A DNA stretch of 64,000 nt, taken from assembly GCA_002914805.1 (NCBI GenBank), contig JXTB01000021.1, positions 120,118 through 184,117 on the forward strand, read 5' to 3'. Both the position numbers and the translations under genes were made by a program. The number at the start of each line of letters is the position of its first letter. The stretch's first letter is position 1. Below, piece by piece: positions 11,694 to 24,645 of this stretch. The notes below the pieces were generated by a model that saw only the letters and a list, made by a program, of their open reading frames with translations, ran no database searches and had not been told where the DNA came from. Source of the stretch: Parasponia andersonii (taxonomy: Eukaryota; Streptophyta; Magnoliopsida; Rosales; Cannabaceae).

Positions 11694-14108
11694 TTATTCA
11701 TGCGTGACTGTACACATCACATCACTACTTATATCTCTATTAGCATTCATATTTTGAGTAACATAAGGAAGTCTAACTGTTGCTACTTCTAACAAGTATT
11801 CTAAACAAAACTCAATAGTCTCTTTTGCAATATAACATTTTAAAATGTATGCTTCTAACCGATTTCGATTTCTAACATAACTTTTAAAAATCTTCATCTT
11901 TTTATCAAATGGGAACGTTCATTGGAAAAAAACAGGACCACATAATTTAACTTCTCCCACCAAATGGACAATAAGATGTATCATTATACCAAAAAAGGCT
12001 AGAGAAAAAACTCTTTAAGCATACACAAAGTTACAACAACATCTCATTGTAATTCATCTAGCTTAGATACATCAACCACCTTGCAAGATATAGAATTAAA
12101 GAACAAACATAGTCTCATGATCGCATATCGAACATTCTTTGGCAGTATTGATTGAATTGTAATGGACAATAAATGTTATATTAGCATATGGCAATCATGA
12201 GATTTAAGTCAAATTAGTTTCAGATTGTCCATATCCACTAAAGACCTTATAATAGAAGAGTAGTCGTCGGGAAGCTTCGTCTCAAATAAAGACTAACACA
12301 ACTGATGTTTTTCTTCTTTATTGAGCGTATAACAAGCTAGTGGTAGATATGTTCATTATCACTAATCTTAGGAGCTAACACATTGCAAATATCCATATCA
12401 ACAAGGTCCATGTAGGTGCCAATCCTATCCTTATTCTTTCCAAGAATATTTAATAAAGTGCCAATTATACTATCATATATATTCTTTTCAATATGCATGA
12501 AATCTAAGTTATGTCTCACAAGTAAATGGTGCCAATATTCCAATTCAAAAAATATTGATTTTTTCTTCTAACAACCCTTAGGTGTTTTTAGCATCTTGAC
12601 TTTACTATGTTGTTTTCTTTTTTTATTATTTGTAGCTATTTTTACTTTTCCCAATCTAAATTCAAGTTTCAAAACTTTTTGCAATATCTCTCCCCTAGTC
12701 AAAAGTTATGGTGCCATTTTAAAGTCTTAGAAATTATTAAAAAGTTTTTTCCAAGTTTTATATACATGTTTGCTAGGTAAAAACCTCATATGACCCATAT
12801 ATATAAATTTTCTAGCATGTGTTAAGAACTGATAATTTGTATTCTCTTCATAAATAGGGCAAGCTTTATATCCTTTAACAGAATACCTTGATAAACTTCT
12901 ATATGTAAGAAAGTCATTAATAGCCCACAACAACATAACCTTAAGAGTAAATTCTTCTTCTTTATAGGAACCATAAGCTTTAACTCCATCATTCCACAAT
13001 GTGTTCAAATCATCAATCAATGGAGCTAAGTACACATCAAGTTGTATAGGTCCTGATATTAATATTGTAAGAAGTATAAACTTTTTTTTCATACACAGTT
13101 AATGAGGAAAATTATATATGATAAGCATTACTAGCCAACAACTGTACTTACTACTAAGAGAAGTGAAAGGATTAATTCCATTGGTGGAGAGGCCGAGACA
13201 AAGATTTCTTGGAACACTTCCAAAAGTAGGCCATTTATAATCTATTGTCTTCCAAGCCGGTGAATGAACTGGATGTCCAAGTTTACTATCTTCTATCCTT
13301 TCATTCGCATGCTATATTAAATCTTTAACATGCTCACGATTTCGGAATAGACGGATAAACTAGGGAATTAGAGGAATATACCATAATATTTTTGTAGGAA
13401 TTCAATCCCTAACCTCTTTAGAATTTTTTTTTTTATGCTACCATCGTGACTCACCACATACTGGACAAGAAATTGCATCCTTAAATTTCTTCTGATATAA
13501 TATACCGTCATTTAGGCAAACATGAATTTTCTCTTATTACTTACCTAAAGAACATAAAGAATTCTTGGCCTCATAAAATGAATATGGTATCTCATTGTCT
13601 TTTGACAACAACTCCCCTAGTAAAGCAAGCAAGTCTGAAAAACTTTTATCGTCCATCCATGTCTTATTTTCAGATTATACAATCTAAGCAGAGTAGATAA
13701 TTTTGTAAATCTTGTACAATCTGGATAAATCAGTTTTTCAACATCAGTAAGTAACTCTTTATAGGATCTATATTTGCTTCATAATGTGCGTCATCAATCA
13801 TATCAAAAAGATCATCCTCATTATCTAAGTCATAATCCTCTCTAAAACTTTTCTTTAATGAAAATGGGGTCCTTTCAAACTTTTCACCATGCCAAATCCA
13901 CTACTTATAACTTTGATTTAAACTACTAAAAAAATAAGTGTTCTTTTATCTTCTTAATACTTAGCTTATTTAAATTTCCACACTTAACACAAAGGCACAT
14001 GATGACATTAGGATCTTTTACATTCTCCATAATAAACTCTAAAAAGATCTCAACTCTATTTCTATACTTAATTGATAATCTATCAACCCATATCCATTTT
14101 TTATCCAT
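11694..14108 (-). pseudogene. CACTA TNP2-type transposase remnant (Transposase_21 with DUF4218)
   Basis: Read on the minus strand, the first segment (14108-13926) matches the N-terminal transposase-associated domain, with the pattern CVKCGNLNKLS. Around 13440-13500 is the zinc-ribbon-like CPVCGESRW. At 13140-13290 is the block HPVHSPAWKTIDYKWPTFGS followed by PRNLCLGLSTNGINPF. From 13092 to 12727 come ISGPIQLDVYLAPLI, AINDFLTYRSLSRYSVKGY and YMGHMRFLPSKH. At 12543-12337 is FMHIEKNIYDSIIGTLLNI. These are the ordered signatures of plant TNP2. DUF4218 follows at about 12000-11694, including LIVHLVGEVKLCGPVFFQ and YVRNRNRLEAYILKCYIAKE. Stops between and within the blocks make it a relic. Confidence 0.85.
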
Positions 14109-15289
14109 TCCTCAAACTAAGAAAAATGAAAAAATAAACATAAATTAAAGCTAATTAAGATTAATTAATTTCTAAATCTATATATATTAAAAACTTAATA
14201 AAAATTGGGTAGAGTCTCCCCTATTTATAAATCTTACAAAAGTTTTAATTCACAATAAAAAAATCAATACAACAAATCAGACACAATAATTTCATCATTA
14301 TATCACCACAGCATACAATTTCTCAGAAGTTAATCTCCTCTACGTAAGATTTTTCAAAACATAAAATAAACAAATATACATCTCTTATTGTGACTAAGAA
14401 AATTAGTTAGAGAACATACCTCAAATGAGTAACAGCTTCTAGACCAAGGTTGAACTAATGATCAATACTAATCTTCATGTAATGATTAACACTAATCTTG
14501 AATTAAAATAACAAGAGAATATAAATACATCAAACAATTAAACCAACTATTACTACAATAAAAACATTAATAAATATAAATTATGAGAATATTTAGAGAA
14601 TAATTATCTCATATGATTTCCAAAATATTTACAAATCACAACGTTTTTCTCTCTTGATCAACACCAAGTCTCTAAAACATATATATAATGATTACTAGAA
14701 ACTGAAATTATAAAATATAAAAAAAAATTAAACAAATTATCAAGTTGTAATTTTAATCTAATAACTAATGAATTAGACACTTTTAAGAGTAATTAAGAAT
14801 CCCAATGTTTCTTAACTATACTCAAATCGTTATATAGGAAAATTGTTCAAAACAACTAAGTGTAAAAATCTAAACTAAACATGAAATTATGAGATAGAAT
14901 TCAGAAAAAAAAAAAAAAAAAACAAAGCCCAATACAATTATATATAAATTCTAACAAAAAATGTGACTTAAATTATTAAAAGTACCTTAAGTGGCTAGAA
15001 AAATGGTGGAATGACAAAGAGGAGCAGTGGCTATAACTTGGGTTAGAGAAGTGTAAAAATCTAAACTAAAACATGAAATAATTAGATAAAAACAAAACCT
15101 ACTGCAATTATATACAAATTCTATGGAAAAATTTGACATAATAAACCTAAACTTATCTCAAATGGCTGGGAAAAATGGAGGAGGGGTGAAGAGGAGCAGG
15201 GACAAGATGGGGAGGGTGGAGGAAGTGTCGAACGAGAGTTCTGCTAATTGCATAACCCTAATTTAGGAACTAACCAAACGACATTGCGT

Positions 15290-15585
15290 TTTCAATGACA
15301 TCGTATTGTTTGTTTCCCTATCACTAGAAAAGCGACGTGAAAGTAAATCACATCGTGGGAAATGCGACGTCATATGTAGCATTTCCTGTGGCTTAAAAAA
15401 TGACGTAAAATAGTAACATACGATGTCAAAGGCTAGTATTTCTATGTTTTCTCATTGCTTTTTATGCGACGCGGGCATTGTGTTTTTTTTTAAACGACGT
15501 CAAAGGCTAGTTATATTCTACGTCACTTTGACATCATAAAGGGATGTGGAAAATTGTGATGGCTTTGCTCTATTTTGTAGCAGTG
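15290..15585. repeat. Right terminal inverted repeat and subterminal region of the CACTA element
   Basis: Repeated GCGACGT, TGACGT and CGATGTC motifs lead to the terminal TATTTTGTAGCAGTG. This is the inverted, slightly diverged counterpart of the left end. Confidence 0.85.
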
Positions 15586-17007
15586 TACAACTCTAGAATT
15601 AGGTGGAACAAAACACCCACCAATCTAGATTTAGGGTTACCTATGCTTTCACAACTAGAGAAGCATCATTGAAAAATAAATAAATAAATAAATTCTTGTG
15701 GCAGAGGAAGATGATTCTAAGGATCTTTCTAGCAGGGTAAAAATCTATCTTGATATGCATAGGTTACGAGGACGAGGAAAAAGAAATTCTTCAGAAAAGG
15801 AAAGCGGCTAGGTTCTTTCTCATAAAGCTAAAGTTATAAATAATTTTCTATTCCAAATGATATAAAGGCGATTTTTATTCTCAAAACTCTTTAATTTTTC
15901 TTTGAACCTTAAGGCTATTTTCTGTCAATTTAGCTTTTTATTAGAGTTCAACAGAAATTAATGATCAACACACCTCAACAGAAAGCAAAGATATAGACCT
16001 TTTTTTACCTTTTTTTTTTTTGGTTGGAATCCCTAAGATATAGACTTACATAGCAGACAATTACCCAAAAAAAAAGGATAAGTGTAGGCTTATAATTATA
16101 TGGGGTGGAGAGAGGGGGGAACCCACATGTATATTTATATTGAATCCACGTAGCCAAATCAGATAACTAAAAACTAATTAATGAAGTACCACAGACTAAT
16201 ATCTTATGGGAATCACAAAAGGAAAAAGAAATCTCTAAATTCAAGTAGGCTGCCCTTTTCAATTATGTGAAATTGCAGCATAAATTAATCATTAGTAAAG
16301 CTCAAAAGTTAATTTAATAAAAAAAATATTGGTAACATTTCATGTTATAATAAACCTTAAACTATTCATTTATCTGCGGTTTCTATCTAGAAAAACTCTC
16401 GTAAATTCTTTTTTCTTTGATAATTTATGTTCTAAGCCATTCATAGTAACTAAAACCCTGTCACTTATTACCCACTTGACCAATCAAGGATTAAAACCTA
16501 GCTACTCTTATGTTTTAATTGGTGGTAGAAGTTTTGATCATTTAGTTGTAGGGTTTCTCTTCTTGTAAATATCTCTTCTATAGTTTTTTTTTTAAAAAAA
16601 AAAATTAGCCTTTTCTCACAAACTTTTAGTAAATTTCCATGCACATTGTCAAAATAATATAGGATTATAAGTATGAGTTTTGAAATCATTACGAAGCCAG
16701 TAATTAGTATTGGTTGTAGCTTATGAGGACCAAAATTGGTTTTCAAGCCTAAGATTTGATTTTAAAAGTTACGCCATAGTTTTTGGCATGTTCACAGTGC
16801 AAATTAAAGAAAAATGTAAGGTATAAGACCAATAATCTTCTCCTCCTTTATAGTTCTAATAAAACAAAAATAAGTATTAAGCTTTCATTTGTCGTGTTTG
16901 TAAATAAATAACAAAAAGAATAACTAAAATGGCTTTACTACAACAGTTTCTTAGTCATTCTTTGATGACTTTACAAATGAAATAATAAGTCAAGTCTCTA
17001 GAGACAG
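15586..17007. other. AT-rich intergenic DNA
   Basis: No coding region, repeat family or RNA gene could be recognised between the CACTA element and the gypsy element. Only simple A/T tracts and short chance frames are seen. Confidence 0.5.
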
Positions 17008-19119
17008 TGTTTTGGGATTAATATTAAAACATAGATTAGTGTTAGTGAAGCACAAAAATTACTGGCATAAACTAAACTCGCTTAACCTACATATAGCACA
17101 GTCTACACAACACAATGTTTGGAGTATTTCTACCCAAGCTCTAAACTATACACCGCACAAGCTGAGCTATATATCTTTTAGAGTTATTTCATCCAAAGCC
17201 CGAACTACATGTCATCAAAGATCAAGCTACATGTCACTTAAGCACAAACTACATGTCATTTTGGAGCTCTTTCCCTCGTGTACAAGCTACCAACCTTTAA
17301 GTACAAGCTCCTCCATTTTTCTAGAGACTTTTAGAAGCCTCTGACTTGTGCCCTAAGATCTTACAACTCAAGTACTTGCAAGAGGAATCTACCTGAGTTT
17401 TCTAGAAGCCTTCAGATGCTTTTAACTTGCACACTAAGTCCTTGTAACACAAGTCTTTGTTGGCTTGGCCAATATAGGGCTGCCACCTAGTCCCTTTGTT
17501 GCTTAAGTTCCCTAGTAATTCAAGGCATGATATTGCCTATAAATAAGGATAGACTACCTCATTGTAAGAGGATTCAACTCCAAATATATTAACACATAAT
17601 ATATTCTCTCTTTTCTCTTGTTCAAGCCATGTCTTCTCTTTTTTTCTTCATTACTCTCCTGGGTTCTTATCTTCACTTTTGATTATCTTGTTTCTCTCTC
17701 AACACCATAGTTATTAACATTGTCATCATCACTTACGCCTCTGCTATACCACCACCATCTCCATCATCTTGTCTAAGCTGTAGCATATCATTACCAATAC
17801 ATCTCTCCTCTTATTGATCCCAATTCAAGTGCATGTTATTTTGCACAAGTCTAATTTATATCCTTATCATTTCTTCTTCATCAATATAATGAGTGGAAGC
17901 ATATATATGCACAGAACCTCATAATATCATCACTTTATCAATTCGTGATCACTTTGCCTCCACCTTGTTCACGTTTTGCCCACCAAATCCTTATTTCATA
18001 TATCTCTTATTAATTTTATGTTTCCATTATCATATTAGTATTATTGTATAATCCGTTTATTTCTCCTTTCACTTTATATATTTTTATATACAATTTTTCA
18101 TATACATGCATATATAGAACTTGGTCAATAGGATTCTTTTTAGAGTTGATATTTTTTTAAATATTTATATTGGCCTAGATATTTTCACATTTCTATTTTC
18201 TAAGCCCATACTTATTTGTTTACATCTCCAAGGCCCAATAATTATTTTATCTCAATATCTATCTTATAATTAGTTTTATATCATTTTCTTACTAGTCGAT
18301 CATCTTTATACTATTTTTATTATCTTATTATTCTTACATTATTATTTCTACTAACTTGTTTTATAAGTTTCCTTGCATGTAGTTTCTAACCCTCGTACTT
18401 CAGTGATTTATGGCCCTCAAGCTACTCTCTTCAAACTCTATGCTTGACTTGTGGCACAATTTGAGATTTTATGTTCTTTTATTATCTCTCACTAATTTCT
18501 GTTATTATTATTATTGCCATTATTATTATGTTCTCTAGTTGACATTATGATCAGTTTATTTGTCTTCATCAACAAGACTTTTTTATTAATTCTATACTAT
18601 TATATTATTGTCGATCCGTAAGCTATTTGTCCCTGTAACTGCCTACGTACAGGGACACTGTAGGAAATGTTGTTCTCCATTACAATTGCATATTGGGACT
18701 TTAATACATAATGTCAACATTATAATAATACTTATGTTATTATTTCACCAATATTATTATTGGTATATTGTAAGTACGTTATCCTTGCAATAGCTAATGT
18801 GGCAAGGACACTGTGGAAAGTATCGTTTTCTATATCGACTACCTACTAGGACTTCGACACATAGACAGTGTTGTGTTAACTCTTATACTTGTGTACATTA
18901 AGCAAGTCATTTTTACAATCACTAACATAGCAAGAACGCCATGGGAAGTCTTGTTATCTATCTATACTGCCCACTGAGACTTTGACACATGGCACTTACT
19001 GTGATGGCCCTTTCTATGTATGTCTTGTGATCTAATCTTAATCTCAATAATTCTTTGAATTGTTTTAATTAATCGAAGGTCTCATTAATTAGTAAGAACA
19101 CAAGGTCCGATTCTGAACA
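17008..19119 (+). repeat. 5' LTR of the Tat element
   Basis: Aligned by eye with 32430-34450; shared blocks include ACATAGATTAGTGTTAGT, GCACAAGCTGAGCTA and AACTTGGTCAATAGG. The start is TG at 17008, or possibly 17013. The end is CA at 19118-19119, just before the primer site. A TATA box TATAAATA lies at 17538-17545. The last 500 bp contain about three diverged copies of a 120-bp motif built around 'aaggacactgtggaaagt'. Confidence 0.85.
17538..17545 (+). promoter_or_regulatory. LTR TATA box (5' LTR)
   Basis: TATAAATA in the context GCCTATAAATAAGG. It is conserved at the equivalent place in the 3' LTR (32976-32983), as expected of the Pol II promoter that starts the genomic RNA. Confidence 0.7.
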
Positions 19120-19123
19120 TTGA

Positions 19124-19146
19124 AAGGCGACTCTATTTTGGAGTAG
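19124..19146 (+). other. Primer-binding site of the Tat element
   Basis: AAAGGCGACTCTATTTTGGAG directly after the LTR end. It resembles the GGCGACTC primer site of Ogre/Tat elements, which is complementary to the 3' end of a tRNA (reported as arginine tRNA in Ogre). The match is diverged. Confidence 0.6.
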
Positions 19147-19204
19147 CTAAAGGGAAACTGACATTTCTTCGGGATTCTCAAGATCCGCAAAATGCATCTT
19201 GTCA

Positions 19205-19475
19205 CCTTATATGTTTCATCTAGCAGTGTATCGTTACTCTACCCATCTCATTTCTCAGCATTCAGCATTGTACCGTTACTTTGGCTATTTCATTTCTCAA
19301 CATCTAGTGGTGTATTGTTACTCTGCCGATTTCATTTTCAATACTTAATGGCATGCCATTACTTTATCTGGCATACTGTTACTTTGCCTGTTTCATTTCT
19401 TGATACTTAGAGGTGTGTTATTACTCTATTTGGTGTACCATTATTTTGTCCATCTCATTTCTTTTACATTACAAT
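19205..19475 (+). repeat. Minisatellite in the 5' untranslated region of the Tat element
   Basis: Five or so diverged units, about 40-60 bp apart, each containing a core like 'gttactctgccgatttcattt' in varied form (cores near 19230, 19272, 19315, 19375 and 19415). They sit between the primer site and the gag remnant. Confidence 0.7.
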
Positions 19476-19675
19476 TTTTCCTATTTTGCTTCTCGAAACT
19501 TGGCTTTTGCCTCCCCCTAAAATCTCTAATTGTCAAAATCCATTTTTCAAATACCCTATTTCAAAATCTATATTTCAAATACCTTATTACATTATAATGC
19601 TTCCTTTCTTGTTGTTGAAATTCCATTCTAACAACATTATTATTAAAATTTTATCTTCTCTTTTTTCCAAAATGG

Positions 19676-20520
19676 ATAGTCAATAACAATATCCTCAACC
19701 GCAATACAATAAGAACCCTCTAATATTGAGTTGGCTAACATAGTCAATAGTTTGGCTAATTCACTCAACGATCTTAGACATTCCCAAAGGGAGATACAAC
19801 TCATGTCTAGGCGATGTTATCGCAAGTTACAACCAAAGCCATATTTTACAAGCAAAAAAGGACAGTAGCTCTGGTAGATCAATGTTGACTGCTAAAGAGA
19901 GACCAAAATATTCCACCGGTGATCCCGTTCACCAATGAGCAAATTGGCATACTTGATCAGGCTTGGATAGAATATGAAGATCTAATCTGTCTACTAAAAA
20001 CCAGGCCATTGAAGCCAAAATAATTAACAAACCCACGATTCTTCTTATTCCACCGCAGGATTGGCCATCCTACTACTGAGAGTTACAAAGTCAGAAGACA
20101 TTATTTGATCAAAGATCAAAGAGGTGAAATACTACATGACAACCAACAACAAAGAGAAAAGGTTAAACCCTTTCCAATACACAGAGGTGGCCAAGTGAGA
20201 ATGTGCATCATCGAAGAATGCTCGAAAACAGACCTAGCCTAAGAAAGTTCTTCCAAAGAATAGGAAATAACATAATGCATAATCTCATGAACTCTCAAGT
20301 GTTCAAAATTCTCCTTGACACTCTCGAGTTCAATGACAAGGCAAGACGAGAAGCCATTTCTACTCTATTCAAGATCTCTTAGAAATTTGATTCACAATGG
20401 TGTGCCATCAATCACGTAGTAAAGCGAACTGCTAAAATAAGTGAAGATATAATTATTGTCTCTGTAAAAGATGCGCAAGCCCCATATCTGTTCCATAATA
20501 AATCACTCTATATAGAGGCC
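19676..20520 (+). pseudogene. gag remnant of the Tat element
   Basis: Broken plus-strand frame upstream of the protease. It contains a zinc-knuckle-like block near 20040-20100 (FLFHRRIGHPTTESYKVRRH) in which the expected cysteines appear as Phe and Tyr. It then runs without a clear boundary into the protease leader KDAQAPYLFHNKSLYIEAKV. Stops and frameshifts prevent a single product. Confidence 0.55.
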
Positions 20521-20523
20521 AAG

Positions 20524-23500
20524 GTGAACAAATTACTTCTCAAGTATACCCTTATTGACAATGGCTCTTCTGTTAATCTCATGCCATTAAGTATTTTCAA
20601 AGCCGCCGGTATCCCTAAAGACAAGTTAGTTCTTCAAACAATACCTTTGGTAATTTTTTCTTCTAACACCTTTAACACCAAGGGTTATGTCAATGTGGAT
20701 TTACAAATTGGTCTTATCAGAGCATTCACTAAATTCAGTGTCATATATTCTAATGTCCCTCATCACATTTTGGTTAGAAGATCATGGCTTCATCAACATC
20801 ATGCAGTACCTTTTACCCTCCACCAGTGTGTAAAGGCCATCAAAGGTAAAAAAAAGGAGTCATAATTCTAGCCACCAAGGCTCCTTTCGCAAAGGAAGAA
20901 ATTTTCTAGGTAGAATCTACCTATATGAGGATCCCACCAAAAGTGCCAATGCTACAAGGCCTCGTGGCATTAGTCTAGGAAATGCAGCTAATACATCTTT
21001 TGAGGAGATGGATGCATATCTAATCACTCACAAAAGGGTCTTACTTTGAAAAGGCACCCTTCTTAATAGTCGAATTGTGTATGGTTTCTAAAAGTACGGC
21101 GAGTCAGAAATGGCCTCGCGAGTTTTCAAACAAAAAATGTCAAAAGGATAGAACCAATTCCCCTCGCACCTAACAACCTGCAAGACGAGCCTTCAAACTG
21201 CAAAACGGATTAAAAAAGTTCAACTTGGGTATCAAAGGAGAGGAAAAGCTAACTTTTATCTCTGCTAATTTGGACGCTGAATTTGAGGTTGCCTTATTCT
21301 CACTCCTTAAACAATATTGAGATGTCTTCGCTTAGTCTTATAGAGATATTCTAGGGCTTAGTAGTAAGTTAATCACCTACAAACTTGTTATTAATCCCAC
21401 TATTAAACCTATTAAGCAAGCAACCAGAAATTTCGGCACTCATGTCTAGTTCCAAATTCAGAAGGGAGTCTAGAAGCTCCTTGATATAGGGTTCATCTTA
21501 TCCTATATCTATGCTATTTGGCTAGCTAATATCATTCCTATTAAAATGGCCAAATTCTAATTTGCATTGGCTTTCATAATCTAAATAAATCATGCCCAAA
21601 CCTCGATATGCTCATCAATACTATGGCTAATCATGAAATTTTCTCTTTTATATATGGGTTCAGTGGCTATAATCAAATCAAAATGGATCTAAAAGATGCG
21701 ATCAAGATGGTGTTTTGCACTCTTTTTTGAAATTTTCATGATGTTGTCATGCCATTCGGTCTTAAGAACACTGGCGACACGTATGACTGCAATATTCCAT
21801 GACATGATTTATGATTATGTCGAGGACTATGTCAACGATCTCTAGTCAAGTCCAAGAAACAAGATATGCACCTTAACCACTTAAGAAGAGTATTTCAAAG
21901 TCCTCGACAATATAACCTCAAAATGAACCCACTAAAATGCGTATTTGGTATATCCAATGGCAAGTTTCTTGGCTTTGTGGTGCAAAAAGGGTATCAGAAT
22001 TGATGATGACAAAACCAAAGCTATAATTAACATATCTTAGCCCCGAGACCTTAAAAAGTTAAGGCAGCTCATTGGAAATATTTCTTATCTCTGAAGATTT
22101 ATTCTTGCCTTAGCTACCATCATAAGCCTCTACACTAACTTATGAAAAAATCATGCGTTCAATGAAATCAAGAAAATACTTACTCATCCACAAGTCATGA
22201 TCTCTCTGTCTCCAAAAAAAGAACTGCTCCTCTATTTTTATACCTCCGATGAAGCAGTTGGAGTACTCATAGCACAAGAATCTGACGGGCAAGAGAAACT
22301 AGTCTACTATTTTAGTCGACTACTTAAGGGTCCGAAGAAATATTATCCCTTCAATATTAAACTTTGTATTGTACTAACCTATGCAATATAAAAACTTCAA
22401 CACTACATGCTCACTCACAAGCTAAAGATGATCACCAATTCTGACCTGATTAAGTTTCTCCCTCAAAAGCTTGTTCTCAATAGGCGATATGCTAAATGGA
22501 TGCTTATACTTAGGAGCTCGACATATCAGTGCAAAAGCTAAAAGCAATCAAGAGTCAAGCCTTGGTTGAACTCCTCAAATATACCAAACACACTTTTGAT
22601 GAGGAAGTGCTCTCAGTGGAAGTTAGAAAAGATGATTAGACCCCATACTTCGATTGTGCCTCAACTCACAATGAAGGAAGTGTCAGGATTGTACTCACCA
22701 ATTGTCATAGGGAAATTTTCAAGAAAGCCATCAAATTGGCTTTTCCTTGCTCCAACAATGAAGTCAAGTATGAAGCTTTAGCTATTGGCCTAAGCTTAGC
22801 CAATGATATAAAAATGTCCACCTTAAGAATTTTTGGAGATTATAATTTGGTCATCAAGCAGTTAAATAGAGAATTTACAGTCAAAGAACCTACTCTTCTC
22901 AAATATCGAGAAGAAATTCGAAAGAAACTCCATAATTTCATTGACTATGAATTGGAGTATATTCTCTGATCACAAAATAAGTATGCTAACGCTCTCGCCA
23001 CTTTAGTACTCAAGATTACCCTGATCAAAGAAGATCTCATTCAGATCTCATTCAACAGCACCATCTCTAAGTAATTAAATCCATTCTATCAAAGAAAAGG
23101 TAAAAAAAGCCTTATGCCCAAAATCTCAAAGAAACCAAGTCATATGTTGTGATCACTGACCATCTTTACCAGAGATTGTCTAGCAACATCTTAGCCAAGT
23201 GCATTGAAACAACGCTTGGGGAAACAATCCTCCAAGAAATTCATAACAAGACTTATGGTATAGAAAGTCCATCACTTGCCCATTGAGTTCAGAGGTCAGG
23301 ATATTACTAGCCTAATATCAAAAGCCAAGCTAATGAGCTATAAAAAAAGTTGCCAACAATGCTAGCTTATACTTGATCCTAGAGAAAGCTGCTACACAAA
23401 AGTGCAAGACTGGAGGAAAATCTATATCGATTTTCTCAACTCCAGTCAAATGCCAGACGACGTCTCCTCTGCTATTCTAGTCAAATGAAAAACTGAGAGA

Positions 23501-24645
23501 TTCTTTCTTCACAATGTCTCCCTGTTTAGACACAGCTTCCAAGGGAAAACCCTAAAATGCTTAGGGCCGCCTAAAATTAACCTAGGTCTCAAGGAAGTCC
23601 ATGCTAGGGACTCCAACAGACATATGGGAAGACATCGTCTCTTCGAGCAACTATTCATTATTGGCTACTATTGGCCAACTATGAAAAATGGTGCCATAGA
23701 ATTTGTCAGAAAATATGATGCCTACCAAAAGTGTTCTAATCTTATCCATGCCCCTACTGTCGAAATAGGAATTGTCCATTCATCATGGCCGTTTCACACC
23801 TGGTCCATTGATCTTATTTGGCATATATCTTCTCTTGTTAGAAGAAAAATCTGAATTCTGGCAGCTACAAAAAATTTCACTAAGTGGTCTAAGGCAATCG
23901 TTCTCAAAAGAGCCACCTCCAAAGTCGTCAATAACTTCGTGAAAAAATTCATCATTTGCCACTTTTGAATACCTCGTAGAATAATATCAAACAATAGGAC
24001 ACCCTTCATAAGGCAACCTTTTTAGCCCCTAATGGAAAAATATCATATTTTCTATAAACTTTCTACACGGTATTATCCCCAAGGCAATGGTGTGACTGAA
24101 GCCTTCAACAAAACCTTGGTATCCATTATCAAACAAATGATCAATGCCAAGTCCATTCAATGGGATTAGTGCTTACCTTCTGCACTCTGTGCCTACAAAG
24201 TCACAAAAAATAACACTACCAAATAAACACCATTTTCTATGGTGTATGAAGCTAAAGTTATTTGGCCTGTGGAACTTTTTGTACCCCCTGCAAAAATAGC
24301 ACTCTCCTCAGATGTCACCGAAAGCACCTGCGAATTTGATCTCGAGGTCCTCAAAGATCGACGAGATTAAGTTTAACATATGGTCTTGTCTTACCAAAAG
24401 AAATTAGCTCAGGCTTACAATCGACTAATAAGACCTCGCTATTTTCAAGTAGGAGAGTTGGTGCTAAAAGTTGCCGATCACACCATGAAGGGATTGCATG
24501 TCGCAAAATTCATCCAAAATTAGGAAGGCCTGTACCAAATCACTGATGTGAAGCCCAGCGGGTACTGTTTCATCCAAAAGATTGATATTGGTAAACTCTC
24601 TCTACTTACTAATTTAAAATTTATCAAGAAATACTATATTTGATA
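20524..24645 (+). pseudogene. pol remnant: protease, reverse transcriptase, two RNase H domains, integrase
   Basis: The protease (20524-20865) has LIDNGSSVNLMPLSI, with Asn after the catalytic Asp. Reverse transcriptase (about 21240-22130) shows DVFA-stop-SYRDILGL (TAG at 21333-21335), FSGYNQIKMD and MPFGLKN. Its catalytic YVDD reads YVND (21828-21839). The gypsy RNase H follows (22197-22391), then a second RNase H (about 22640-22969) with NNEVKYEALAIGL and FGDYNLVIKQ, the hallmark of Tat elements. Integrase (about 23580-24640) has GYYWPTMKNGA, but the two zinc-binding cysteines are Tyr (KYDAYQ), and the second catalytic Asp is Asn (ISNNRTPF). Many stops interrupt it. It once copied and inserted the element and is now dead. 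Confidence 0.88.

Larger units (their letters stand above)
8199..15585 (-). mobile_element. CACTA (En/Spm, CMC) DNA transposon, degenerate autonomous type
   Basis: The left end begins CACTACAAGAAAAATAGG at 8199. The right end, read on the minus strand, begins CACTGCTACAAAATAG and stops at 15585. Both are typical plant CACTA termini. Next to each end are clustered subterminal motifs built on ACGTC/GACGT and GCGACGT, the usual transposase-binding arrangement. The 3-bp flanks are TAT (8196-8198) and TAC (15586-15588), an imperfect target duplication. Inside, on the minus strand, lie in order a transposase-associated domain, a TNP2 transposase, a DUF4218 region, and a second gene with a Transposase_24-like segment and a DUF8039-like end. 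The coding parts carry many stops, so the element cannot mobilise itself. Confidence 0.9.
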
